This document shows positions 6,586 through 14,126 of a stretch of DNA of 14,275 bases, in pieces; position 1 is the first letter of the stretch, and every line of letters starts with the position of its first letter. Under the pieces are notes generated by a model. It saw nothing but the letters and a program-made list of their open reading frames with translations. It did no database searches and had not been told where the DNA came from. This DNA is from CAZSLZ01 sp964607865 (GTDB lineage: Bacteria > Vulcanimicrobiota > JAJTBE01 > CAZSLZ01), in the NCBI GenBank assembly GCA_964607865.1, contig CAZSLZ010000086.1:1-14275 (forward strand). Direction: 5' to 3'. The position numbers and the translations under genes are program-made.

Positions 6586-7583
6586 TTGGTGCCTGCCTCC
6601 AGTTCGCTGCCTTTCTGATAGCTTTCTCTAACCTGGGAGGAACTGTTGCCCTGGTCAAGGTCATCATAAAGCTCGCCAAGATAATAATATGCGTAAGGAT
6701 TATCCGGTTTTTTATCCAGATATTTTTTCACCATTTTTATGGAATCACGATATAACTGGCGCTGGCGGTAATAATCTGCCATAAGTAAATACAGCCTGGC
6801 ATAATCAGGGTTTTCTTCTAATGCCTTTTCAAAAGTCCGGCGGGTAGATTCAAGCTCTTTTAATTCTTTCTCGCTTATTATCCTGAAATTATTGGATACT
6901 GAAAGGCTGTTGCCGTCAATAATGCTGGAGAGGGTGATGACGTATTCCTTTCCGGGTTTCAAATGAAAGGCTTTGCTGGTGTCATTGGCATACCTGTATT
7001 GCTTTTTTCCTTTCTGGTTAGGCACCATAACTGTAAAGCAAGGAGTTTCCCCGGTTGCGTCCTTTTCCATAATCACCAGATCCGCTGTTTCTGAATTTTT
7101 TCCAGCCCATTCAATGGTAAAATCCGTTACCGCCAGGACCTCATTTTCTCTGGGAAAGTTGAAAAATAATTCATGAAGGTAACCCACCTCGCCCATAACC
7201 TTGCGGGAATTCAAAACCAGGTTTTTGGGCAGGGGAAGTTTGCTTTTCTTAAAAACCGGAGTTTTTTCTCCGCTTTCCACCACCGCATTGATACCGGTAA
7301 TGGATATCACTGAATTGGGGCCTACCCTGTATTCACGGCCGTTTGAATATTTAACATAAGATAAACTTCCATCCCTGCCGGTCTTTATGGTAACTCCCGA
7401 TTCCAGGGGCATAAGCTCAAAAGCCTTTCTTGCATTGTTGCCTTCAACCAGGGTTACCTGGCCTCTGGTTTCCAGAATGATGCCGAATGCTTTGTCTCTG
7501 GCCTCAACCCTCGACTCTGCCAGTAAATAACCTGCAATCATCAGGCCCAGAATTAACAAAACTAACAATAACCGTCTTTTCAT
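6582..7583 (-). CDS. Exported FecR-like / Ig-like / TPR protein B
   Basis: The 333-residue protein has a hydrophobic N-terminal signal or anchor (residues 3-22). A FecR-like domain spans about 32-105; the stretch around GVTIKTGRDGSLSYVKYSNG and RVGPNSV fits the FecR pattern. The motif LPLPKNLVLNSRKVMGE at 116-132 is shared with the upstream paralogue. An Ig/fibronectin-like beta domain spans about 150-236, ending NNFRIIS. A C-terminal TPR region spans about 245-325 (FEKALEENPDYARLYLLMADYYRQRQLY, then VKKYLDKKPDNPYAYYYLGELY). There is no TonB-dependent receptor or ECF sigma gene nearby, so this is not a classical iron-citrate regulator. GGGAAGTGG lies 5 bases before the ATG. It begins 17 bases after the stop codon of protein A and overlaps the small secreted gene by 4 bases. 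The FecR-like part more likely serves as an extracytoplasmic binding domain. Confidence 0.85.
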   Translation of the reverse strand: MKRRLLLVLLILGLMIAGYLLAESRVEARDKAFGIILETRGQVTLVEGNNARKAFELMPLESGVTIKTGRDGSLSYVKYSNGREYRVGPNSVISITGINAVVESGEKTPVFKKSKLPLPKNLVLNSRKVMGEVGYLHELFFNFPRENEVLAVTDFTIEWAGKNSETADLVIMEKDATGETPCFTVMVPNQKGKKQYRYANDTSKAFHLKPGKEYVITLSSIIDGNSLSVSNNFRIISEKELKELESTRRTFEKALEENPDYARLYLLMADYYRQRQLYRDSIKMVKKYLDKKPDNPYAYYYLGELYDDLDQGNSSSQVRESYQKGSELEAGTK

Positions 7584-7600
7584 ATAACCACTTCCCGTCT

Positions 7601-8530
7601 TTAATTCATCAAGAATTTCTTGTATATCAGTTTTTTAAACGTATCAACATTTTCATTACCCGGCAATAACAACCGAAGTTTTTCCACCTGTCCCAGGGCC
7701 TCCATATAGAGCTTATTTTCCATCAAATAGGCAACCATAGCCATCCGGGGTTTTAAATCGTTGGGGTTTTTCCCTAATAGTCGCCTGGTTATTTCCATTT
7801 GTTCTTTTATTGCTGTTTCTTTTTCCTCTGATAAAACGTTGAATCGAATCCTGGCAATTTCCACTGGACGGCCTGTACCGGTTTCAATAAATGCTGAATA
7901 CCGCCCAGGCTCCAATTTCTTAAAAACATAAAAAGTACTGGTTCCTTCTAATTTCTGCTTATCTGCCATTATTACCCAGTCGCCATTTTCTTCTTGCCTC
8001 TCGACACTTAAATATATAATATCCTCGTTTACCAGGGGAATCCAGCTAAGGGTTACGTTTTCTTTGAATACGCTGGCATTTTCCGAGGGGAGGGCAAATT
8101 CGGTGTTGGATCTCAATGAACCGTTTTTCCGTCCAAAACGAACAGTTTCACCCAGTACTTTCCGGGATTCCAGCGCCAGATTTTTGGGAAGAGGATAATT
8201 AACCTTTTGTTCCCGTTCAATTTTGCCTTTTAAAATCTTCAGCCCTGTTTCGTTAACTTCACCCATTGATGAAGGCATCAGATAAAGAGCGCGATTGTTG
8301 GCAAACATTACCACCTGAACCCTGGCATTTTCACCGGTCTGAATTCTATCCCCAATCATCAGCAGTTGCATTGGCGATAATTTCTCACCTTTTCCGTCAA
8401 CTACCAATTCTGCATTTCCCTTTACTTCCATTACCATACCCACTTGTTTTCCCAGGGCAAAAGCCTGGTGTATAAATGAGAATATTAGAAACATAACTGA
8501 AATAATTATTCGGGCGTTCTTTTTGATCAT
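7601..8530 (-). CDS. Exported FecR-like / Ig-like / TPR-like protein A
   Basis: The frame opens at an ATG at 8536 that overlaps the cyclase TGA, but the GAGG ribosome site is only 1 base from that ATG and 7 bases from the next in-frame ATG at 8530. The latter is therefore preferred, giving 309 residues (positions below count from 8536). A signal peptide ends at AFA (27). The FecR-like domain covers about 31-105 (MIGDRIQTGENARVQVVMF). The motif YPLPKNLALESRKVLGE is at 114-130, an Ig-like domain at about 155-235 and a helical TPR-like tail at about 237-305 (TRRLLGKNPNDLKPRMAMVAYLMENKLY). The architecture and shared motif make it a paralogue of the next gene, though with weak overall identity, so the duplication is old. 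Predicted location is the periplasm or outside the cytoplasmic membrane. It is sandwiched between the cyclase and protein B, so joint action with the CHASE2 sensor is plausible. Confidence 0.85.
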   Translation of the reverse strand: MIKKNARIIISVMFLIFSFIHQAFALGKQVGMVMEVKGNAELVVDGKGEKLSPMQLLMIGDRIQTGENARVQVVMFANNRALYLMPSSMGEVNETGLKILKGKIEREQKVNYPLPKNLALESRKVLGETVRFGRKNGSLRSNTEFALPSENASVFKENVTLSWIPLVNEDIIYLSVERQEENGDWVIMADKQKLEGTSTFYVFKKLEPGRYSAFIETGTGRPVEIARIRFNVLSEEKETAIKEQMEITRRLLGKNPNDLKPRMAMVAYLMENKLYMEALGQVEKLRLLLPGNENVDTFKKLIYKKFLMN

Positions 8531-8532
8531 TG

Positions 8533-10665
8533 TCATTCCTCATTTTCATTTTTTCTTCCTATAAGCTCGTAAACTTTAACTTCCTGATCTCTTCCCTTTA
8601 CCGGATATGCCCCCTTGTCCCTTACCTCAAATTTATCCTTTACCTGCTGATAAGTGGCACCGCTTATCAATACAAAAGCCCCGGCTTTCTTGGTTAAATC
8701 CATTATCCGTGCTGTTGTATTAACCACATCTCCTATAGTTGAATATTCTGTCCGGTTGGGAGAACCTACATTTCCCGCCACGACTTCTCCGCTGTGTATT
8801 CCAAATTTTGCATCGAAGGCATATAAGCCCAGTTCCTTCCGTTCTTTCTGCCATTTCTTCAATTCTGCGTACATATCCACAGCTATATTGCAAATCTGCT
8901 CCGCATGCTTCGGGTTAGGCTGGGGGGCGCCGGTGATAACCATTATTTCATCGCCCACAAATTGTTTCAAAGTGCCGTTATGTTTGAATATAACCCTTTC
9001 CATGCGTGTGAAATAATCGTTGATAATGGCAATTATATCTTCTGGAGGCGTTGTTTCGCTGTAGGTGGTAAAATCGTTAATATCGCAGAACAGAACAGAC
9101 ACCTCGGTTCGAGTTCCTCCCAGCGCCAGCTTGGAAGGATCCTTGAGAATCTCCTGGGCTACCTGCTCAGATACATATCTACCCAGCACCTTCCTGATAA
9201 AGCGTTTTTCCCTGCCTTCAATTATAAAGCGATAAGCGTAAACCGTTCCAAAAACTATGGGTAAAACCAGCAGTGGAGATGCCAGGTTTATCCAGAAATT
9301 ATATTTATATAGAACAAAAAACGAAATTATGGTATATAAGATTCCAATTATCAAACCCAAAAAAAATGAGAAGCCTGGTGTTTTGTAATAGCTGATATAC
9401 CCCATAATCAATGCCAGCGCCAGAATGACAAGAAACTCCTGTAGTTTTGCATTCTGCCTGATAAAATCCTGATTAATCAATGTGTTCAGTTGATTTGCGT
9501 GGACTTCAATTCCGTACATTTCCAGCCCTCCGAGAATATCATAGGGGGTATTGACCAGGTCTGTGGAGCCGGTGTAACCTGGGCCTATAAGGACGGACTT
9601 TCCCGCGAAATTCTTTCGGAAGAATTCATTGTCGCCTTCCAGGGCTTTTTCATAAAGATCAACAAGGGAATGTTTGCCAACGAATGTACCTGTATCACCT
9701 ATATAATTGATTATGAATTCAAATTTTCTGTTATGAGGAATTGCTGCCTCTCCCAGAAAAAACCGGTTGTCTGTGTTAATTACAGGTTTGCCCAGAGTCC
9801 TGCTGGCTAATACCAGGTCAAAATTGAAAAACTCTTCCTGTCCGCCCCTGTATTCCTCGAAAATAATAGGAACAATGCCGTTGATTCCATGGATAAAATA
9901 GTAGTTTTTAAAAGTAGAATCATAATTTGAGCTCATCAGTAAAAACTGTCTCCGGGCGATGCGGTCAAAGTCAGGCTTTGTATTGATAATTCCCACATTC
10001 CGCATTTTGCTTTCCCGGCCCGGCGGAGGAGGGACATGTGTGGCAACAAGATAAAAACTCCGAAAAGGTTTATTTATCTTTCCCTGTTTATCGCTCATAA
10101 CACTCAGAACGATCTTCCCCGACTGAATAGCCCTTAAAAACTGAAAATCATAATTGGTTTTAAACTGCTCTATAATCGCCAGGCAGTCATCGCCTTCATC
10201 TGAATTTTTCATTGCCAGGCTGATCTCTTCTAACTGTTTATTTGTATATTCATCAAAGGAAACTTTAAAGATATAATCGAGCCCTATTACTTTAACATCG
10301 TTGGCAATCAGGGCATTGAATACTTTGTTCCAGATTGGCCCCCAGAAAACCAGGGGATCATTTATGGAATCCAGAGTCTTATCATCAACAGGAACAATAA
10401 TGATATCAGGGTTTCTGTAGTGGGTTTCAGCCTGAAAGTCTGTGAAAATTTCCCTGTTTCTTAAAGCTGTCCGCCAATCGTAGGTTTTATATTCCAGCAA
10501 CTTGCCGATACGGGTATTTGTAAACCAGATAACCAGCAGCGCACAGATAAAAGCAATGGCCAGAGGAATATGCCAGGAATGTTCTGTATTTGAAGATTTG
10601 CCCGGCGTATTCCTCATTGGAACCTGTTTTATTTCTTCATCAATTATCACGTTATTTTCGCCCAT
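8533..10665 (-). CDS. CHASE2-domain membrane adenylate cyclase (class III)
   Basis: The 710-residue protein has one N-terminal membrane span (31-50). A large predicted extracytoplasmic CHASE2 sensor follows (about 55-405; DIIIVPVDDKTL, WNKVFNALI, VIGLDYIF, FAGKSVLIGPGYTGSTD, YGIEVHANQLNTL). Three spans (about 409-427, 433-454, 458-480), a linker (EKRFIRKVLGRYVSEQVAQEIL) and a class III cyclase domain (519-705) complete it. Visible catalytic residues are metal ligands D528 (CDINDFT) and D572 (FVGDEIM), base-contact Lys567, and transition-state N649 and R653 in VVNTTAR. The second base-selecting position is Ser642 (EYSTIGD), where Thr or Asp is usual. It should make cAMP from ATP at the inner face of the membrane, regulated by an envelope signal. 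No good Shine-Dalgarno precedes the ATG at 10665; the Met at residue 17 is an alternative. It is the first gene of the four-gene operon and is divergent from the ABC-F gene. Confidence 0.93.
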   Translation of the reverse strand: MGENNVIIDEEIKQVPMRNTPGKSSNTEHSWHIPLAIAFICALLVIWFTNTRIGKLLEYKTYDWRTALRNREIFTDFQAETHYRNPDIIIVPVDDKTLDSINDPLVFWGPIWNKVFNALIANDVKVIGLDYIFKVSFDEYTNKQLEEISLAMKNSDEGDDCLAIIEQFKTNYDFQFLRAIQSGKIVLSVMSDKQGKINKPFRSFYLVATHVPPPPGRESKMRNVGIINTKPDFDRIARRQFLLMSSNYDSTFKNYYFIHGINGIVPIIFEEYRGGQEEFFNFDLVLASRTLGKPVINTDNRFFLGEAAIPHNRKFEFIINYIGDTGTFVGKHSLVDLYEKALEGDNEFFRKNFAGKSVLIGPGYTGSTDLVNTPYDILGGLEMYGIEVHANQLNTLINQDFIRQNAKLQEFLVILALALIMGYISYYKTPGFSFFLGLIIGILYTIISFFVLYKYNFWINLASPLLVLPIVFGTVYAYRFIIEGREKRFIRKVLGRYVSEQVAQEILKDPSKLALGGTRTEVSVLFCDINDFTTYSETTPPEDIIAIINDYFTRMERVIFKHNGTLKQFVGDEIMVITGAPQPNPKHAEQICNIAVDMYAELKKWQKERKELGLYAFDAKFGIHSGEVVAGNVGSPNRTEYSTIGDVVNTTARIMDLTKKAGAFVLISGATYQQVKDKFEVRDKGAYPVKGRDQEVKVYELIGRKNENEE

Positions 10666-10705
10666 ATTAAAAAAATTCTACAGAAAAAAATTACTTCCTT
10701 TATTC

Positions 10706-10726
10706 ACAAGCTTATTTGGGGCTTGT
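10706..10726. repeat. Inverted repeat in the divergent spacer
   Basis: ACAAGC (10706-10711) and GCTTGT (10721-10726) form a 6-bp dyad with a 9-base centre. It partly overlaps the proposed -35 of the ABC-F promoter and lies in the leader of the cyclase gene, so it could be an operator or a leader hairpin. Short dyads of this size also occur by chance. Confidence 0.3.
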
Positions 10727-10751
10727 ATTGATTCAGCTCATGTGCTATAGT
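10723..10751 (+). promoter_or_regulatory. Candidate sigma70-type promoter for the ABC-F gene
   Basis: A TTGTAT -35 (10723-10728), 17-bp spacer and TATAGT -10 (10746-10751) preceded by TGC make an extended -10 promoter. Transcription would begin near 10758, leaving a leader of about 60 bases. Confidence 0.5.
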
Positions 10752-10820
10752 AAGTCGAAAATTCTATTCTTAATATTTACCATAAATAAGGTATTTAATG
10801 AAGTAAAATCGTGAATAATT

Positions 10821-12746
10821 ATGTTGTATATAAATAATTTAAACAAGCATTACGGAGAAAAACAGGTATTGGATCAGGTATCCTTTCAGGTCAGCCCCGG
10901 AGAGAAAGTCGGCCTGATTGGCGTGAACGGCAGCGGAAAGACCACTCTTTTAAAAGTTATACATGGAGAAATTGAGGGCGATTCCGGGTCAATAGTAATC
11001 GATCCCGGCGCCAGGGTTGCGCGGATGACCCAGGAGGTAACCATTACCCCCGGCAACACTGTTTTTGAAGAATTAAGATCCGCTCTTCCCGATTTAAATA
11101 AAATGGAAAACAGGCTCCATTTTCTGGAAGAAGAAATGACCCGTTGGGCTGAAAACCCTGACCGGATGGAGGAACTGATAATTGAGTACTCCAACCTTCA
11201 CGAAAAATTTCTGCATCAAGGAGGAGGCGAAGTTTCCTGGAAGATCGATAAGATAATTCAGGGGCTGGGTTTTAACCTGGAAGATAAGGAAAGGGAAGTT
11301 TCGGTTTTCAGTGGGGGCTGGCAGATGAGAATAGAACTTGCCAAACTTCTGTTAAAAAATGTAGATGTACTTTTACTGGACGAACCCACAAACCATCTGG
11401 ACCTTAAAGCCACTGAATGGCTGGAGGGTTACCTTAAAACCTATCCCGGAGCTGTCATTATTGTGTCCCACGATCGTTACTTTCTAAACAGGGTAACCAC
11501 CCGGACTCTTTATCTCCGCCAGGGACAGATTCGGGTTTACCCCGGCAATTATTCATTTTTTGTAAATGCCAGGGAAAAGGAACGGGAACTTCAGGAGAAG
11601 GCATTTAAAAACCAACAGCAGAAATTGAAAAAAGATTTGCGTTTTATTGAACGGTTTCGTTATAAGGCTACACTGGCAAGCCGGGTTCAAAGCAGGGTAA
11701 AACAGTTAGAAAAAATGGATATAGTTGAAGCCCCAGAGAGGGATTTAAAAACGGTAAACTTCTCTTTCAACCATGACGAGCGGGAATTATCGGTTGTCTA
11801 TAAATTTGCTGACCTGGAAAAGGAATACCCTGATAAAACGGTAAGTTTTCAAGGCCAGGCTGAAATACAGGACAGAGAACGGGTAGCAATTGTAGGTGAA
11901 AACGGCTGCGGAAAAACCACTCTTTTACGAATTCTGTCCCAGCAGGATCGCCAATACCGGGGAAAGTTAAAGGTTCACCCCAATGCCCGCATCAAATATT
12001 TTGAGCAGAACCAGGCTGAGAGCTTGGATCCACATAATACTGTTATTGAAGAATTACGCCACTATGCCCCTCCTGACCTTTCCGATAACCGTCTTCGAAC
12101 CTTGCTGGGCTGTTTTCTTTTTCATGGCGATGATGTTTATAAACAGGTTTCTATACTATCCGGCGGAGAAAAGGCCCGGTTGGCGCTTGCCCAGATGGTC
12201 TGTTCCACTTCTAATGTGTTGTTGCTGGACGAGCCGACCAACCATCTGGATTTTGAGTCCAGGGAAGTACTGGCGGAAGCCCTGAATGGTTATCAGGGAA
12301 CTATTCTTGTGGTTTCCCATGACAGATATTTTATCAACCAGGTTTGTAGCCGGGTAATGGAAATGGAAGACGGGGTTTTAAAAAATTATCCCGGCAGTTA
12401 TGATTATTACAAAAATAAGAAAGAAGAAGAAAAAAAGGAAGCGAACCTGCAACCAAATGAACAGAAATCTTCAAGAGTTTATTTGAAACCCTCCAGGAAT
12501 GTAAAAGCAGGCCAATCTGTTAATAAAAAGGAATTATTAGAAAAAAGTTTTTTGATGGAAGCGGAAATTTCCAGAAAAGAAGCCCGGTTGAATGAACTGG
12601 AAACGGATATGGAAAAGCCGGAGAATATGGGAGAGCCGGAGAAACTTCAGGAATTGGTGGATGAATATTCAAATCTGCAGAAAGAAATTGAAACAAAAAT
12701 GGAAAACTGGGCAGAACTGGCCCAGCTTCTGGAGGACATGGATTAA
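10821..12746 (+). CDS. ABC-F family ATPase (ribosome-associated translation factor type)
   Basis: The 641-residue protein carries two ABC nucleotide-binding domains in one chain and no membrane spans, as in the ABC-F family. Domain 1 has Walker A GVNGSGKT at 34-41, signature FSGGWQ at 163-168 and Walker B VLLLDEPTNHLD at 183-194. Domain 2 has Walker A GENGCGKT at 359-366, signature LSGGE at 446-450 and Walker B VLLLDEPTNHLD at 466-477. The interdomain linker (about 243-305), rich in charged residues and helical, is the segment that in known ABC-F proteins contacts the P-site tRNA. A charged C-terminal coiled coil (about 565-638) resembles the Uup/YdiF/YheS group. ABC-F proteins act on ribosomes as translation factors or antibiotic-resistance factors; nothing here decides between these. 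No Shine-Dalgarno precedes the ATG; the context is GTGAATAATT-ATG. Confidence 0.95.
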   Translation: MLYINNLNKHYGEKQVLDQVSFQVSPGEKVGLIGVNGSGKTTLLKVIHGEIEGDSGSIVIDPGARVARMTQEVTITPGNTVFEELRSALPDLNKMENRLHFLEEEMTRWAENPDRMEELIIEYSNLHEKFLHQGGGEVSWKIDKIIQGLGFNLEDKEREVSVFSGGWQMRIELAKLLLKNVDVLLLDEPTNHLDLKATEWLEGYLKTYPGAVIIVSHDRYFLNRVTTRTLYLRQGQIRVYPGNYSFFVNAREKERELQEKAFKNQQQKLKKDLRFIERFRYKATLASRVQSRVKQLEKMDIVEAPERDLKTVNFSFNHDERELSVVYKFADLEKEYPDKTVSFQGQAEIQDRERVAIVGENGCGKTTLLRILSQQDRQYRGKLKVHPNARIKYFEQNQAESLDPHNTVIEELRHYAPPDLSDNRLRTLLGCFLFHGDDVYKQVSILSGGEKARLALAQMVCSTSNVLLLDEPTNHLDFESREVLAEALNGYQGTILVVSHDRYFINQVCSRVMEMEDGVLKNYPGSYDYYKNKKEEEKKEANLQPNEQKSSRVYLKPSRNVKAGQSVNKKELLEKSFLMEAEISRKEARLNELETDMEKPENMGEPEKLQELVDEYSNLQKEIETKMENWAELAQLLEDMD

Positions 12747-12859
12747 AAATTCATTCCAGTCCAAGTTTGGTAAAAAACAATCATCAGCGTTATCATCCCC
12801 ATAACAGTGAAACCTGAAGCTTACCGGCCCTGTTTATAATGAGAAAATATAATTTCTGT

Positions 12860-12889
12860 TTAAGAGGAAAGATTGACGTTTATTATAAT
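12860..12889 (+). promoter_or_regulatory. Candidate promoter for the TPR gene
   Basis: TTAAGA (12860-12865), an 18-bp spacer and a perfect TATAAT (12884-12889) would start transcription about 15 bases before the ATG at 12911. TTGACG at 12873-12878 is a tempting -35, but it has no -10 at proper spacing. Confidence 0.3.
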
Positions 12890-12910
12890 ATGTAATATTG
12901 GCGAATAATT

Positions 12911-14044
12911 ATGGAAGATTATATAAAGGAAAAATTTAATAGATGTTCCGGGTTGATGGAAGCTGAGGATTATGCAGGGGCTGAAACAGTTATAAAAGAG
13001 GCCCTGGATTATGCCCGCCGCGAAAATGAACTTTCTTTACAGGCAGATGCCTACTACAAATTGGCCCAGGTCTATCTGGGCTGGGGTAAGGAACACGAAG
13101 CTGTAAAGAACTGGGAAAAAGCCCTGGATATTTATAAGAAACTCGATAACGAAGAAGACAGAATCGCAGACGTATGCTATAACTTGGGCAAGGTCTTTTT
13201 GGAAATTGATGAATATCCCCGGGCATTGGAATATTTTGAGTCGGCAGTTTCAATATATGATGTTTTAGAAGAGAACAAAAACCTGGCTGACGCTGCTTTT
13301 CACCTTGGCCTTACGGCTCTGAAGCTGAATAATTTTGAAGTTGCCAACAGTTCGTTTTTTACCGCTCTTGACCATTACGAGGAGCTGGAAGACACAGAAG
13401 CTGTGGCAGATGTTCACTATCAGATTGGTAAAATGTACTACAATAATCTAGAATTTGGTTTGGCGCTGAATAACCTTAAGGAATCTTTAGAAATATACAG
13501 GAAACTGGGTATAGAAACCAGGGTTGCCGATTGCAAATACAAGCTGGGCAATACCTACCTGGATCTTGAGGACCCCGGAAAAGCCTATGAAATGTTAGAT
13601 GAGGCAATTACCCTTTACAGAAAACTTGATGAGAAGAAGTATCTTGCGGATTCTCTTTTGAATATGGGGTCGGTTTATGAAGAGCTGGAAAAAACAGCTG
13701 AGGCAAACAATTGTTATATTCAGGCTTATGCCATTTATGAAGAATTGGAAGATAATGCGGGGCAGGGCGACGCCTTGTATAATATTGCCTCCACAGAGCA
13801 GGATAACGGAAACTGGAAAGAAGCCCTGAAACAATATACCAAATCCTTGAATCAATATCACCGCACCGGGAACCTGCTTTCCCAGGGCGATGTCTATATA
13901 CGTATGGGAAAAGTTTACGAGGAAATGGACGACAGGGACAATGCCCAGCACTTTTACAAACAGGCTCTGGTTGCATACGAAAAGGCTCATTACAACCAGG
14001 GCGCTTTGGAATGCCGGCAAAAACTCAAGGAAATTCTGGTTTAG
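12911..14044 (+). CDS. Nine-repeat TPR protein (40-residue period)
   Basis: The 377-residue protein is nearly all tetratricopeptide repeats. After four residues, nine units of exactly 40 residues follow (5-44, 45-84, 85-124, 125-164, 165-204, 205-244, 245-284, 285-324, 325-364), then a short capping helix (365-377). Units 2-9 share the pattern [VILAQ][AG]D-x-x-x-x-[LIM][GA]-x-x-[YFA]...A....[AS]...Y. No unit has an insertion or deletion. The 40-residue unit, longer than the usual 34, resembles the TPR_12-like repeats of LGN/Rapsyn-type scaffolds, which bind peptides along a superhelical groove. There is no signal peptide, enzyme domain or membrane segment, so it is probably a cytoplasmic protein-protein scaffold. 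Binding partners are unknown. The start at 12911 lacks a Shine-Dalgarno; GGCGAATAATT precedes it. It lies 164 bases after the ABC-F gene in the same direction, with its own likely promoter. Confidence 0.9.
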   Translation: MEDYIKEKFNRCSGLMEAEDYAGAETVIKEALDYARRENELSLQADAYYKLAQVYLGWGKEHEAVKNWEKALDIYKKLDNEEDRIADVCYNLGKVFLEIDEYPRALEYFESAVSIYDVLEENKNLADAAFHLGLTALKLNNFEVANSSFFTALDHYEELEDTEAVADVHYQIGKMYYNNLEFGLALNNLKESLEIYRKLGIETRVADCKYKLGNTYLDLEDPGKAYEMLDEAITLYRKLDEKKYLADSLLNMGSVYEELEKTAEANNCYIQAYAIYEELEDNAGQGDALYNIASTEQDNGNWKEALKQYTKSLNQYHRTGNLLSQGDVYIRMGKVYEEMDDRDNAQHFYKQALVAYEKAHYNQGALECRQKLKEILV

Positions 14045-14083
14045 GGTTTCATTCTCTGGATTCAACAAAAAAGTTACATCAAA

Positions 14084-14110
14084 AAAAAGGGCGTCATTGA
14101 CGCCCTTTTT
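14084..14110. terminator. Strong bidirectional intrinsic terminator
   Basis: GGGCGTC (14089-14095), loop ATT and GACGCCC (14099-14105) make a perfect 7-bp GC-rich stem, flanked by an A-run on the left and a T-run on the right. It can terminate the TPR gene (+) and the RmlC-like gene (-), which converge on it. Confidence 0.9.
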
Positions 14111-14126
14111 ATATTGAAAAAATAAG

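Noticed and set aside
6582..8530. FecR-like genes as an iron-citrate type TonB/ECF sigma regulation system
   Set aside because: There is no ECF sigma factor, TonB-dependent receptor or TonB box nearby, and the proteins have signal peptides with Ig-like and TPR parts instead of the FecR regulator layout.
12873..12898. TTGACG as the -35 of the TPR gene promoter
   Set aside because: The only -10-like hexamer downstream (TAATAT) is 14 bp away, too close, and at 17 bp the sequence is TATTGG.
13595..14068. Long minus-strand open frame opposite the TPR gene
   Set aside because: It is antisense to nine clean TPR units; its hydrophobic product is the usual reverse-strand shadow of such coding DNA.
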